Positions 1 to 7,197 of a DNA stretch of 56,169 nt are shown piece by piece. This DNA is from Kosakonia sacchari (GTDB lineage Bacteria; Pseudomonadota; Gammaproteobacteria; Enterobacterales; Enterobacteriaceae). Position 1 is the first letter of the stretch. Each line of letters begins with the position of its first letter. Below the pieces are notes generated by a model, which did no database searches, was not told where the DNA came from, and worked only from the letters and a program-made list of their open reading frames with translations. The translations under genes were made by a program, and so were the position numbers. The stretch lies in assembly GCA_900109485.1 (NCBI GenBank), contig FOAY01000022.1, positions 5,986 through 62,154 on the forward strand, given 5' to 3'.

Positions 1-72
1 GGCCTACGTGTTTAGCGGGTCGACAAAGAGGTCTGAACCGTAGGCCGGATAAGGCGCAGCCGCCATCCGGCA
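1..72. repeat. REP (palindromic unit) element, probably part of a BIME cut by the window start
   Basis: Bases 40-72 hold the typical enterobacterial REP palindrome: a GTAGGCCGGATAAGG arm, a GCGCAGCCGCC centre and an ATCCGGC arm. The first eight bases, GGCCTACG, look like the tail of a second unit, so a BIME probably extends to the left. It lies just past the end of the sugar kinase gene, a usual place for REP elements. The remaining bases up to 141 hold nothing I recognise. Confidence 0.8.
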
Positions 73-141
73 AAATGCCCGGCAATCAATAGATGATCCG
101 GCACTCGCCGAATCGCTCCTTATCCCCACAAACCCCTATTG

Positions 142-1146
142 CTACTGCGAATCCCCGATCTCCTGCTGCAACGCCTCCAGCGTCTTCGCGCCGTCGATCG
201 CATTGGCGCACAGCAAGCTGGCGCGCGCGCAGGCATGCGCCAGTTGAATGCTCTTTTGCAGCGGCCACTCTTCGTGGCAGCCGTATAAAAAACCGGCGCA
301 AAAAGCATCGCCCGCGCCGACACTGCCGATAATCTCCGACTGGTTTAACATGCGCGATGGGATCCACGCTCCGGCCCGATCTGCCGCTTCGCCCCATGCG
401 CCTTCCGGGCAGTGGATCACCACCCGCTGGCGCACACCGGCGGCCAGCAGTTGCGCGGCGGCGGCAGCGATATGCTCAATATGCGGTTCATCGGTTTCGG
501 TGCGCATGGGCAGCCCGCTAAATTCCCCGGCTTCCAGCTCGTTAATCACCAGAAAATCAAGATGCTTCAGGCACGGCAGCACCAGCGGCTGGTAGCGAGG
601 ATCGCCCTTGCGCGACACCAAATCCAGCGAGGTGAGAAAACCCTGCTCGCGCATCTGCGCCAGCAGCCGCGCGCTGCGTGTTCCGTACTCTTCGTCCGGC
701 AAATCGAGGCTATCAAGTAACAAGAGGTAGCCGAGATGGAAAATCTTCATGCTGCCGTCCAGCTGCTCAAACGCCGGTAAATCCAGCAGACGGTTCGCGC
801 CGGGCGAGTGGAAAAAGGTGCGCTGTCCGGAAGGATCGGTCATCACCTGCGACATTGAGGTGGGCGCAGAAGAAGTGCGCTGCACCGCCTGACGATTGAC
901 GTGGTACTGATCCAGCATCGCCATAATGTAATCGCCGTCGTTGTCTTCGCCCACTAATCCCACCGCCTGCAACGGCATACCCACGTGCAACTTTGCCAGC
1001 GTCAGCAGCACATTCAGCGGCGCACCGCCCGTTGAGCGCTCGCTCTGGGTGATCTCCGCCAGCCAGCCGCGCTCCGGCCACTGCACGATCTGGTGAACAT
1101 GATCGACCAGCATATTGCCAGCGGCGATAACGCCGTTGCGCGCCAT
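142..1146 (-). CDS. PfkB-family carbohydrate kinase
   Basis: A cytoplasmic sugar kinase of the ribokinase/PfkB fold, 334 residues. The N-terminal GG pair (about 40-41) follows the usual substrate-binding strand. The C-terminal GAGDAFCAGF motif (277-286) supplies the anion hole and the catalytic base Asp280. It is the last gene of the operon read from 6238 and its ATG overlaps the aldolase stop. Its position after an isomerase and beside an aldolase suggests that it phosphorylates a ketose which the aldolase then splits. Ketohexokinase/1-phosphofructokinase-like or xylulose-1-kinase-like activity is possible, but the sequence does not settle the substrate. Confidence 0.88.
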   Translation of the reverse strand: MARNGVIAAGNMLVDHVHQIVQWPERGWLAEITQSERSTGGAPLNVLLTLAKLHVGMPLQAVGLVGEDNDGDYIMAMLDQYHVNRQAVQRTSSAPTSMSQVMTDPSGQRTFFHSPGANRLLDLPAFEQLDGSMKIFHLGYLLLLDSLDLPDEEYGTRSARLLAQMREQGFLTSLDLVSRKGDPRYQPLVLPCLKHLDFLVINELEAGEFSGLPMRTETDEPHIEHIAAAAAQLLAAGVRQRVVIHCPEGAWGEAADRAGAWIPSRMLNQSEIIGSVGAGDAFCAGFLYGCHEEWPLQKSIQLAHACARASLLCANAIDGAKTLEALQQEIGDSQ

Positions 1147-2006
1147 CAGAGTTGCCCCGCGCTGCCGAAAATACGCATCTGCGTGGCGACAGTATCGGTG
1201 ATGGCTTCTTCAACGCTCAGCAGTAGCTGGGCGAACTCATCGTACAGCGGCTGGCGATCCGCCATGCGCTGCTCAATGGCGCCGAGCGCAGCCTGTGACA
1301 TGCCGGTGTAGAAATTGATTTTATGGATACCCAGCGAAATGGCGCGGCGGAAATCCGCATCGCTGATGCCGGAACCGCCGTGCAGCACCAGCGGCAGCCC
1401 GGTCTGCTGGCGAATGGCGTCCAGGCGCTCAAAATCCAGCTTCGGTTCGCCTTTGTATTTGCCGTGGGCATTGCCGATGGCGACCGCCAGCGTGTCGATG
1501 CCGGTACGGTCGACAAAATCCCGCGCCCGCGCCGGGTCGGTAAAACAGGCTTCGTCGGCATGGCCATACAGCGCGCCGCCCTCATCGCCGCCAACCGCGC
1601 CCAGCTCCGCTTCCACCGAAACGCCGACCGCATGGCACATCTTCACCACTTCCCGCGTCTGGCGAATATTGTCTTCATACTCCAGTACCGAACCGTCAAA
1701 CATCACCGAGCTGAAACCGAGGCGCAGCGCGCGCACCACCGATTCAAAATGCAGCCCGTGATCGAGGTTCAGCACCACCGGAATGTCGTGGCGCGCGGCT
1801 TCGAACTTCACCGCTTCGACCAGCGACTCCAGCGAGACATATTTAAAATGGACTTCGGCGATGTTGATGATAAAGGGCGAGCGTTCCTGCTTTGCGGCGG
1901 CAAACAGCGCGCGTAAAAAGTGCGAGTCGAGCACGTTAAATGCGCCCAGCGCATAGCGGTGTTCACGGGCGTGCGCCAGACCGTCGGCGAGTGAAATCAA
2001 AGGCAT
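1146..2006 (-). CDS. Class II (zinc) ketose-bisphosphate aldolase, GatY/KbaY/Fba family
   Basis: 286 residues, the usual length of the GatY/KbaY/FbaA-II family, which cleaves ketose (bis)phosphates to dihydroxyacetone phosphate and an aldehyde. Visible features: the LNLDHG motif with catalytic Asp82 and zinc ligand His83; the VEAELG segment (131-136); further zinc ligands His181 (NAHG) and His209 (LHGGSG); and the phosphate-binding loop GGSGI. It starts 11 bases after the isomerase stop with an AGGAGG-type ribosome site. The substrate is unknown. The operon context suggests a ketose phosphate made from the imported sugar rather than central fructose 1,6-bisphosphate. Confidence 0.9.
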   Translation of the reverse strand: MPLISLADGLAHAREHRYALGAFNVLDSHFLRALFAAAKQERSPFIINIAEVHFKYVSLESLVEAVKFEAARHDIPVVLNLDHGLHFESVVRALRLGFSSVMFDGSVLEYEDNIRQTREVVKMCHAVGVSVEAELGAVGGDEGGALYGHADEACFTDPARARDFVDRTGIDTLAVAIGNAHGKYKGEPKLDFERLDAIRQQTGLPLVLHGGSGISDADFRRAISLGIHKINFYTGMSQAALGAIEQRMADRQPLYDEFAQLLLSVEEAITDTVATQMRIFGSAGQL

Positions 2007-2017
2007 AGCATCCTCCT

Positions 2018-2704
2018 TTAGCCGAGAAACAGACGATATTCGTTACACAGCGCCAGCAGTGCCGGTTCGTCTTCCTGAATAGTGGTAAAGCGATCGACGG
2101 GGTGCAGGAAGTGGTTGTCGTGATCATCGTCATTCACCGACGACACTTCGCCAACCAGCACATCGCCAAAGCCCGGTTCGCCCCAGAAGCTGTGATACAG
2201 CCCCGGCGTCAGACAAATACTTTCCCCTGGTGAGAGGCGCAACTGGCTGCCCGCTGCATGGGTCTGGAGGCAGCCATCAATGACCACGGTAACGTCGGAG
2301 CTGACCGTCTCTTCATGCGCACCGGCATTCCACAGTTCAATAATCAGATTACCGCCGCCGCGATTAATAATGTCCTCGCGCTTGCGCCAGTGAAAATGCA
2401 TCGGCGTAAGCTGGCCATCGCGCACGTGCATGATCTTTTCCGCATAACATTTTTCATACGGCGTGCCGTTGGGCGAGCCGTTACGCAGAGTGAACAGCGT
2501 TAATCCTTGGGTAAAGAAATCGTCGCCGCCAAACGCGGTGACATCCCATCCCAGTTTCAGATTGAACACTTCACACCACGCCGCGCGATCGAGCTGTCGC
2601 CATTTGGTTGGCGGGAAGCTGGCGAAAGGCGGCAAATGGACATCGTGCATTGAGAAAAACTGCCGCGTGTGGCCGAGAATTTCATTAATGGCGGAGCGTT
2701 TCAT
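2018..2704 (-). CDS. D-lyxose ketol-isomerase family protein
   Basis: 228-residue cupin-type sugar isomerase matching the enterobacterial D-lyxose isomerase family, which interconverts D-lyxose and D-xylulose and, less well, D-mannose and D-fructose. The metal site is visible: His103 and His105 in PMHFHW, Glu110, and His171 in GLYHSFWG. Lys108 and the YEKCYAEKIMHV strand are also family-like. It sits between the ABC importer genes and the aldolase/kinase pair, so it probably carries out the first intracellular step on the imported sugar. An AGGTG site precedes the ATG. Family assignment is strong; the physiological substrate is not proved. Confidence 0.88.
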   Translation of the reverse strand: MKRSAINEILGHTRQFFSMHDVHLPPFASFPPTKWRQLDRAAWCEVFNLKLGWDVTAFGGDDFFTQGLTLFTLRNGSPNGTPYEKCYAEKIMHVRDGQLTPMHFHWRKREDIINRGGGNLIIELWNAGAHEETVSSDVTVVIDGCLQTHAAGSQLRLSPGESICLTPGLYHSFWGEPGFGDVLVGEVSSVNDDDHDNHFLHPVDRFTTIQEDEPALLALCNEYRLFLG

Positions 2705-2721
2705 TTCACCTCCAGAGAAGA

Positions 2722-2745
2722 TCCCCCGCCGGATAAAGCGGGGGA
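2722..2745 (-). promoter_or_regulatory. Intercistronic GC-rich hairpin between binding-protein and isomerase genes
   Basis: A perfect 7-bp stem (CCCCCGC/GCGGGGG) with an 8-base loop lies between the binding-protein stop and the isomerase ribosome site. There is no U tract, so it is unlikely to be a strong terminator. Such hairpins after periplasmic binding-protein genes commonly stabilise the upstream mRNA, which would allow more binding protein than enzyme. That role is inferred. Confidence 0.6.
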
Positions 2746-2750
2746 AAATT

Positions 2751-3692
2751 CTATTTCACCGTCCAGCCTTTGTAGCTGCCGACGTTCTGTTTATCGATCA
2801 TCGTCACCGGGATCAGTACCGGCGCGGTTGGCGCAGGCTTGCCTTGCAGAATGTCGTAGCCGATCTCCACCGCGCGGGCGGCCATCACTTGCGGATCCTG
2901 CGCCGGAGTGGCGACAAACAGCGAGTTTTTGCGTTTCAGCGCCTCTTCACCATCCGGGCTTCCGTCGACGCCAACAATAAAGAACTCGTGACGCTGCGCC
3001 TGTTTGGCGGCCAGATCGGCACCGATAGCCGTCGGATCGTTAATCGCAAAGACACCGTCGATTTTCGGGTTGGCGGCAAGCAGCGAGGTCATCACTTCCA
3101 GCCCGCCTTCGCGGCTGCCTTTGGCGTTCTGGTTATCCGAGAGCACTTTGATATCCGGGTGGCGCTTAAACTCGGTCTGGCAGCCTTCGACACGGTTTTG
3201 CACCGCAGAGACCGGCGGTCCGTTGATGATCACCACATTGCCTTTGCCTTTCAGGCGGTCGGTAATGTACTTACAGGCCATTTCCCCCGCCTGGGTGTTA
3301 TCGGAGGTAATGGTGGCGTCGGCGCCTTCTGCTGCCACGTCAACCGCCACCACCACAATCCCGGCCTCTTTTGCCCGTTTCACCGCCGGGCCGATGCCCT
3401 TGGAATCCGCGGCGTTGAGGATGATCATGTCCACTTTGGCGGCGATAAAGTTATCGATCTGCGCGACCTGCTGGCCCAGATCGTAACCGCTGGAGACCAG
3501 CGTCACTTTGACGTTATCGCCCGCCAGTTTGCGCGCTTCCAGCTCCGCGCCTTTGGTGATCTGCACGAAGAAGGGGTTCGCCAGATCGCCCACCGTAACG
3601 CCGATGGACTTCAGATCTTTGGCCTGCGCAAACGGCGCGCTGGTTAGCAGAGCAGCGGCGCAGAGCGCCGTGACAAGAGGTTTAAGACGCAT
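2751..3692 (-). CDS. Periplasmic sugar-binding protein of an ABC importer (RbsB-like)
   Basis: 313 residues. A cleavable signal peptide (MRLKPLVTAL...APFAQA, about 24 residues) is followed by a type I periplasmic binding fold. LKSIGVTVGDLANPFF and the QIDNFIAAKVDMIILNAADS segment are typical of ribose/allose/galactofuranose-type binding proteins (Peripla_BP_4). It should deliver a sugar to the membrane pair encoded by the two genes upstream in the same operon. With a lyxose-type isomerase next door, a pentose or a hexose such as mannose, fructose or allulose is a reasonable ligand guess. The ligand is not readable from the sequence. Confidence 0.92.
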   Translation of the reverse strand: MRLKPLVTALCAAALLTSAPFAQAKDLKSIGVTVGDLANPFFVQITKGAELEARKLAGDNVKVTLVSSGYDLGQQVAQIDNFIAAKVDMIILNAADSKGIGPAVKRAKEAGIVVVAVDVAAEGADATITSDNTQAGEMACKYITDRLKGKGNVVIINGPPVSAVQNRVEGCQTEFKRHPDIKVLSDNQNAKGSREGGLEVMTSLLAANPKIDGVFAINDPTAIGADLAAKQAQRHEFFIVGVDGSPDGEEALKRKNSLFVATPAQDPQVMAARAVEIGYDILQGKPAPTAPVLIPVTMIDKQNVGSYKGWTVK

Positions 3693-3732
3693 GCTGTAAT
3701 CCTCACTTATGTTACTGTTTTGTAGGGTATTG

Positions 3733-4722
3733 TTATGCTGCCTGATGATGCCGGGTACGGTATTTGTCGATCAGCACCGCTATGATGATCACCGCCCCTT
3801 TGATCACCAATTGCCAGAAGTAGGAGACGCCCATCAGCGTCATGCCGTTATTAAGGGTGGCGATAATCAGCGCGCCAACCAGCGTGCCGGTAATGGTGCC
3901 GATTCCGCCGACAAAACTGGTGCCGCCAAGGATCACCGCGGCAATGGCGTCCAGCTCGTAGCCCATGCCGAGGTTGCCGTTGGCGCTGTACAGCCGCGAG
4001 GCGCTCATCACGCCGCCAAGGCCGGAGAGCAAGCCGCTCATGCCGTAGACGAACAGCAGCACCAGCCAGACTTTAATGCCGGTCAGGCGCGCTGCCTGCA
4101 TATTGCCGCCCACCGCGTAGATATGAACGCCCAGCGTCGTGCGGCGCAGAATAAACCAGCACAGCACAATCACCGCCAGCGCAATCACCACCAGCCACGG
4201 TATCGGGCCAAGATAGTTGTTGCCGACCCACTCAAAACTGATATCGGAGTTAATCACCGTGGTGCCGTCCGCCAGCAGATAGGCCACGCCGCGCAGCGCG
4301 GTATAGGTGCCGAGCGTGACAATAAACGGCGGCAAACCGGCAAACGCCACCAGCGCGCCATTGAACAGGCCGAGCACCAGGCCGAGCATCAGCGCCGCCG
4401 GGACGGAGAGCAGGGCCAGTTCGGGCATCAGCGAAACCACCATCGCCGCGACCGCCGTGGTGCCGAGAATCGAACCCACAGAGAGATCAATGCCGCCGGT
4501 CAGAATGATGAAGGTCATGCCTGCCGCCAGTACAATGTTGATCGACGCCTGGCGGGTAATATTCAGCAGGTTGCTTTCGGTAAAAAAGTTTGGCGCGATA
4601 AAGCCAAAAACCGCGACGATCAGGATGAGAATCGGCAAGATGCCGACGGTTTGCATCAGATCGCCCATCAACATCTTTTTGGCGGAAGGGCTTTTCGCTG
4701 CGTTCTCTTTAGCATCAGTCAT
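3733..4722 (-). CDS. Sugar ABC transporter permease (RbsC-like)
   Basis: 329-residue inner-membrane protein with eight to ten hydrophobic segments and the RbsC/AraH family blocks [12 protein letters not shown] (about 75-86) and [23 protein letters not shown] near the C-terminus. It forms the transmembrane channel, usually as a homodimer, for the binding protein downstream and the ATPase upstream. Its start overlaps the end of the ATPase gene by 8 bp, indicating translational coupling. About 40 bp separate it from the binding-protein gene. Confidence 0.92.
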   Translation of the reverse strand: MTDAKENAAKSPSAKKMLMGDLMQTVGILPILILIVAVFGFIAPNFFTESNLLNITRQASINIVLAAGMTFIILTGGIDLSVGSILGTTAVAAMVVSLMPELALLSVPAALMLGLVLGLFNGALVAFAGLPPFIVTLGTYTALRGVAYLLADGTTVINSDISFEWVGNNYLGPIPWLVVIALAVIVLCWFILRRTTLGVHIYAVGGNMQAARLTGIKVWLVLLFVYGMSGLLSGLGGVMSASRLYSANGNLGMGYELDAIAAVILGGTSFVGGIGTITGTLVGALIIATLNNGMTLMGVSYFWQLVIKGAVIIIAVLIDKYRTRHHQAA

Positions 4723-6238
4723 GGTGTACCGCCTGGTGGTGGGATTCGTTAACGCCGGTGGCCAGCGTCATAATGTTTTCCTGCGTGATTTCATGCTGTT
4801 GCAACTCGCCGACGATGCTGCCTTCGCGCATCACATACACGCGATCGCTCATGCCGACCACTTCCGGCAGCTCGCTGGAGATCATCAGGATCGCCACGCC
4901 TTTGCGCGCCATCTGGTTCATGATCCGGTAGATCTCACTTTTGGCGCCGACATCCACGCCACGCGTTGGCTCATCGAGGATCAGAATGCGCGGGCCGATC
5001 GCCACCCAGCGGGAGATCAATAGCTTTTGCTGGTTGCCGCCGGATAAGCCGCCCGCCCGCACCTGCGCGTGCGGCACGCGAATATTCAATAATTTGATGG
5101 CGTCATCGGAGATCGACTGCGCTTTTTTGCGATCCAGCATTCCCCAGGCCGCGTCGCGCTCCAGCGTTGCCATGGTGATGTTTTCCTGCGCCGCCAGCTC
5201 CAGAAACAGGCCCTGCTCTTTGCGGTTTTCGGTCAGGAAACCGATGCCCAAATCGATGGCGGCGCGCGGCGAGTGGATCACCACCGGTTCGCCGTCCACT
5301 TCGATCATGCCGCCGGTGGCTTTACGTACGCCGAAGATCAACTGCGCCAGTTCGGAGCGCCCGGCACCGACCAGCCCGGCAAGACCGACGATCTCCCCGG
5401 CACGCACCTGCAGGCTGACCGGCTGGATTTTCTCGCCGTCCGTCAGGTGGTGAACGCTCAGACGCGGGTTGCCAAGCGGGATATCGCGCTCTTTGTTAAA
5501 CAGGTCGCTTAACGGCCGCCCGACCATCATGCGCACCAGTTCAGAGGCATTGAGTTTGTCGCGCGTCAGGCTGCCGACATACTGACCGTCGCGCAGGACG
5601 CTGACGCGATCGGAGAGTTCATACACTTCCGCCATGCGGTGGCTAATGTAGATAATCGCCATCCCTTCATCGCGCAGGCGCAGGATCAGTTCGAACAGGC
5701 GGTGCGTTTCGCGCGAGGAGAGGGCGGCGGTGGGTTCATCCATTACCAGAATGCGGCTGTTGCGGTGTAAAGCGCGGGCGATCTCCACCTGCTGCTGCTC
5801 GGCGATAGTCAGCTTCATCACCCGATCGGTGGCGGCGAAATTCGCGCCAAGACGGTCAATCACCGCCTGCGCCTGCGCCACCATCTCTTTGCGCTGCACC
5901 AGCCCGCCGCGCGCGATTTCGCTGCCAAGAAAGATGTTTTCCGCCACCGTCAGGTTCGGCGCTAACTGCATCTCCTGGTAAATCAGCGTGATACCGGCGG
6001 CGAGCGCATCTTTGGGGCTTTTGATGGCGTAAGGCTGGCCGTCAATCAGGATCTCGCCGCTGGTGGCGCTATACGCCCCGGCGAGGATCTTCATCAGCGT
6101 GCTTTTCCCCGCGCCGTTTTCCCCCATCAGCGCATGGATCTCGCCGGGCCAGACCGTCAGATCGACCCCTTTGAGGGCGTAAAATTTGCCAAACGCTTTG
6201 GCAATGTTGCGCATCTCCAGTACGGGCGTGTTGATCAT
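4715..6238 (-). CDS. Sugar ABC transporter ATP-binding protein (RbsA/AraG-like, two nucleotide-binding domains)
   Basis: Fused double ATPase of the CUT2 family, 507 residues from the chosen start. The first domain has Walker [10 protein letters not shown], a [15 protein letters not shown] signature region and Walker [12 protein letters not shown]. The second has the degenerate loop GLVGAGRSE, signature LSGGNQQK and [16 protein letters not shown], the normal asymmetry for RbsA. I chose the ATG at 6238 ([17 protein letters not shown]) because an AAGGAAG site lies 8 bases upstream. A longer in-frame extension to 6295 lacks family similarity. It is the first gene of the six-gene sugar operon; no regulator gene is visible within the window. 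Confidence 0.93.
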   Translation of the reverse strand: MINTPVLEMRNIAKAFGKFYALKGVDLTVWPGEIHALMGENGAGKSTLMKILAGAYSATSGEILIDGQPYAIKSPKDALAAGITLIYQEMQLAPNLTVAENIFLGSEIARGGLVQRKEMVAQAQAVIDRLGANFAATDRVMKLTIAEQQQVEIARALHRNSRILVMDEPTAALSSRETHRLFELILRLRDEGMAIIYISHRMAEVYELSDRVSVLRDGQYVGSLTRDKLNASELVRMMVGRPLSDLFNKERDIPLGNPRLSVHHLTDGEKIQPVSLQVRAGEIVGLAGLVGAGRSELAQLIFGVRKATGGMIEVDGEPVVIHSPRAAIDLGIGFLTENRKEQGLFLELAAQENITMATLERDAAWGMLDRKKAQSISDDAIKLLNIRVPHAQVRAGGLSGGNQQKLLISRWVAIGPRILILDEPTRGVDVGAKSEIYRIMNQMARKGVAILMISSELPEVVGMSDRVYVMREGSIVGELQQHEITQENIMTLATGVNESHHQAVHHD

Positions 6239-6400
6239 CAGCGGGCTTCCTTGGAGGAACGATATCCGCACTTCATCACACGTTAGTAAATGCACAATGT
6301 CAGGTTCTGTTCATATTTGTCATATACCCATCATGCCTCACGTTGCCTGTGCGCCAGCTGAAGGGAACCCGAAAACATTGCCACCAAATATAATCCTTAG

Positions 6401-6631
6401 TACTATAGTTCTCGTTATTGGTGGAAAGGACATCCACTCTTAACGCGAAAGCATTTATTCTTTTTAAACGGCTATGCCAAGTCTGCCACTAGCAGTAATG
6501 GCAAAGAGATCCCGGATGATGTATTGAAGGCTTACCGTAAATTTGCTGCCGATTTATTCGTTATGACGCAAGCGCAGATAGAGGCTCACGTCCAGGCGGA
6601 AACAATGCGAGAGGTAAAATGCGATGGTTGA
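6401..6631 (+). pseudogene. C-terminal remnant of a HigB/RelE-like toxin
   Basis: An open frame from the stop at 6398-6400 to the TGA at 6629-6631 has no plausible start codon. It encodes a piece resembling the C-terminal half of HigB/NadT-type RelE-fold toxins: RKHLFFLNGYAKS, then IPDDVLKAYRKFAADL, MTQAQIEAHVQAE and a REVKCDG end. The stop overlaps the antitoxin ATG by 8 bases, as expected of a toxin-antitoxin operon. The N-terminal half is missing, so the toxin is probably dead. Assignment rests on motif resemblance and gene order. Confidence 0.6.
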
Positions 6632-6950
6632 CCATCTGAAAGATTTGCAGGAAATGGCGCACGATATGTTTCCCCATGGTGGTATTTCTGAAGACGCCGT
6701 TAACTACATTGACGCTCGCGTAAAACTGCGTGAGTTGCGTGCACGTCTGCCTGCTATCGTCGAAATGAATGGCGAGGCAATCCGCGCCCTTCGTGGTCGC
6801 TATAACCTCAGCCAGGCTATGCTGGCTGAATATGTGAACATGTCAGTCGTGACCATTTCAAAATGGGAGAGAGGAGAAAAAAAGCCGAACGGTGCCGCTC
6901 TCCGGGTGCTTAACACTCTTTCTGAGAAAGGGCCGGAAGTCTTTATCTGA
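6624..6950 (+). CDS. HigA/NadS-type helix-turn-helix antitoxin
   Basis: 108 residues. A C-terminal Cro/C1-type helix-turn-helix covers about 51-100 (ALRGRYNLSQAMLAEYVNMSVVTISKWERGEKKPNGAALRVL pattern), as in HigA/NadS antitoxins and XRE regulators. The N-terminal half (about 1-45) is charged and helical and would contact the toxin. It follows and overlaps the remains of a toxin gene, the HigBA order. With the toxin truncated this is an orphan antitoxin that might still autoregulate or neutralise a related toxin elsewhere. A terminator-like hairpin follows. Confidence 0.82.
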   Translation: MVDHLKDLQEMAHDMFPHGGISEDAVNYIDARVKLRELRARLPAIVEMNGEAIRALRGRYNLSQAMLAEYVNMSVVTISKWERGEKKPNGAALRVLNTLSEKGPEVFI

Positions 6951-6975
6951 CATCGATAAAAGCCCTGTAAATGGA

Positions 6976-7022
6976 CTGCACTTCAAAAGTTGGACACCCA
7001 ACTGAGTCAGGTGCAGTTTTTT
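6976..7022 (+). terminator. Terminator-like hairpin after the antitoxin gene
   Basis: CTGCAC (6976-6981) pairs with GTGCAG (7011-7016), an inner AGTTGG/CCAACT pair extends the structure, and a T6 run follows. The sequence also recalls IS3-family termini (ACTGCAC...AAAAGTTGGACA), so it may have begun as an insertion-sequence end. Confidence 0.6.
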
Positions 7023-7027
7023 ATTGG

Positions 7028-7117
7028 GGTAAGCTCCTGGGGATTCCCTGTGTCGCCGCGTGATTCGGCCAGATGGCCTCACCCCTTCGGGGCCAGCGCA
7101 AGCGCTGTTCAAAACGG
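7028..7117 (-). repeat. tRNA-tail-type dispersed repeat (degenerate copy)
   Basis: Read on the minus strand, the segment from TTGAACAGCGC through the hairpin CCCCGAAGGGG to GAATCAC matches the same-order segment found downstream of the tRNA-Phe gene at 45561-45600. Within the best-matching 35-40 bases the two differ mainly in a short loop. No tRNA gene lies here, so it is a stray copy or the scar of a rearrangement. It occupies most of the gap before the histidine kinase gene. Confidence 0.55.
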
Positions 7118-7197
7118 TAAAGCGTTTTGTCCTGCACCCGAATTATTTTGCGTATAGTGATGTTACGCATCTGCGTTGAACCTCATCCGGAGCCACT

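Noticed and set aside
3709..4752. Long plus-strand open frame opposite the sugar permease gene
   Set aside because: Antisense to a clear RbsC-like gene; the translation is His/Gln/Arg-rich, low in complexity and without family features.
6976..7022. Insertion-sequence (IS3-like) terminal repeat
   Set aside because: The resemblance is limited to one end; no transposase remnant or matching second end is nearby, so it is reported only as a hairpin.
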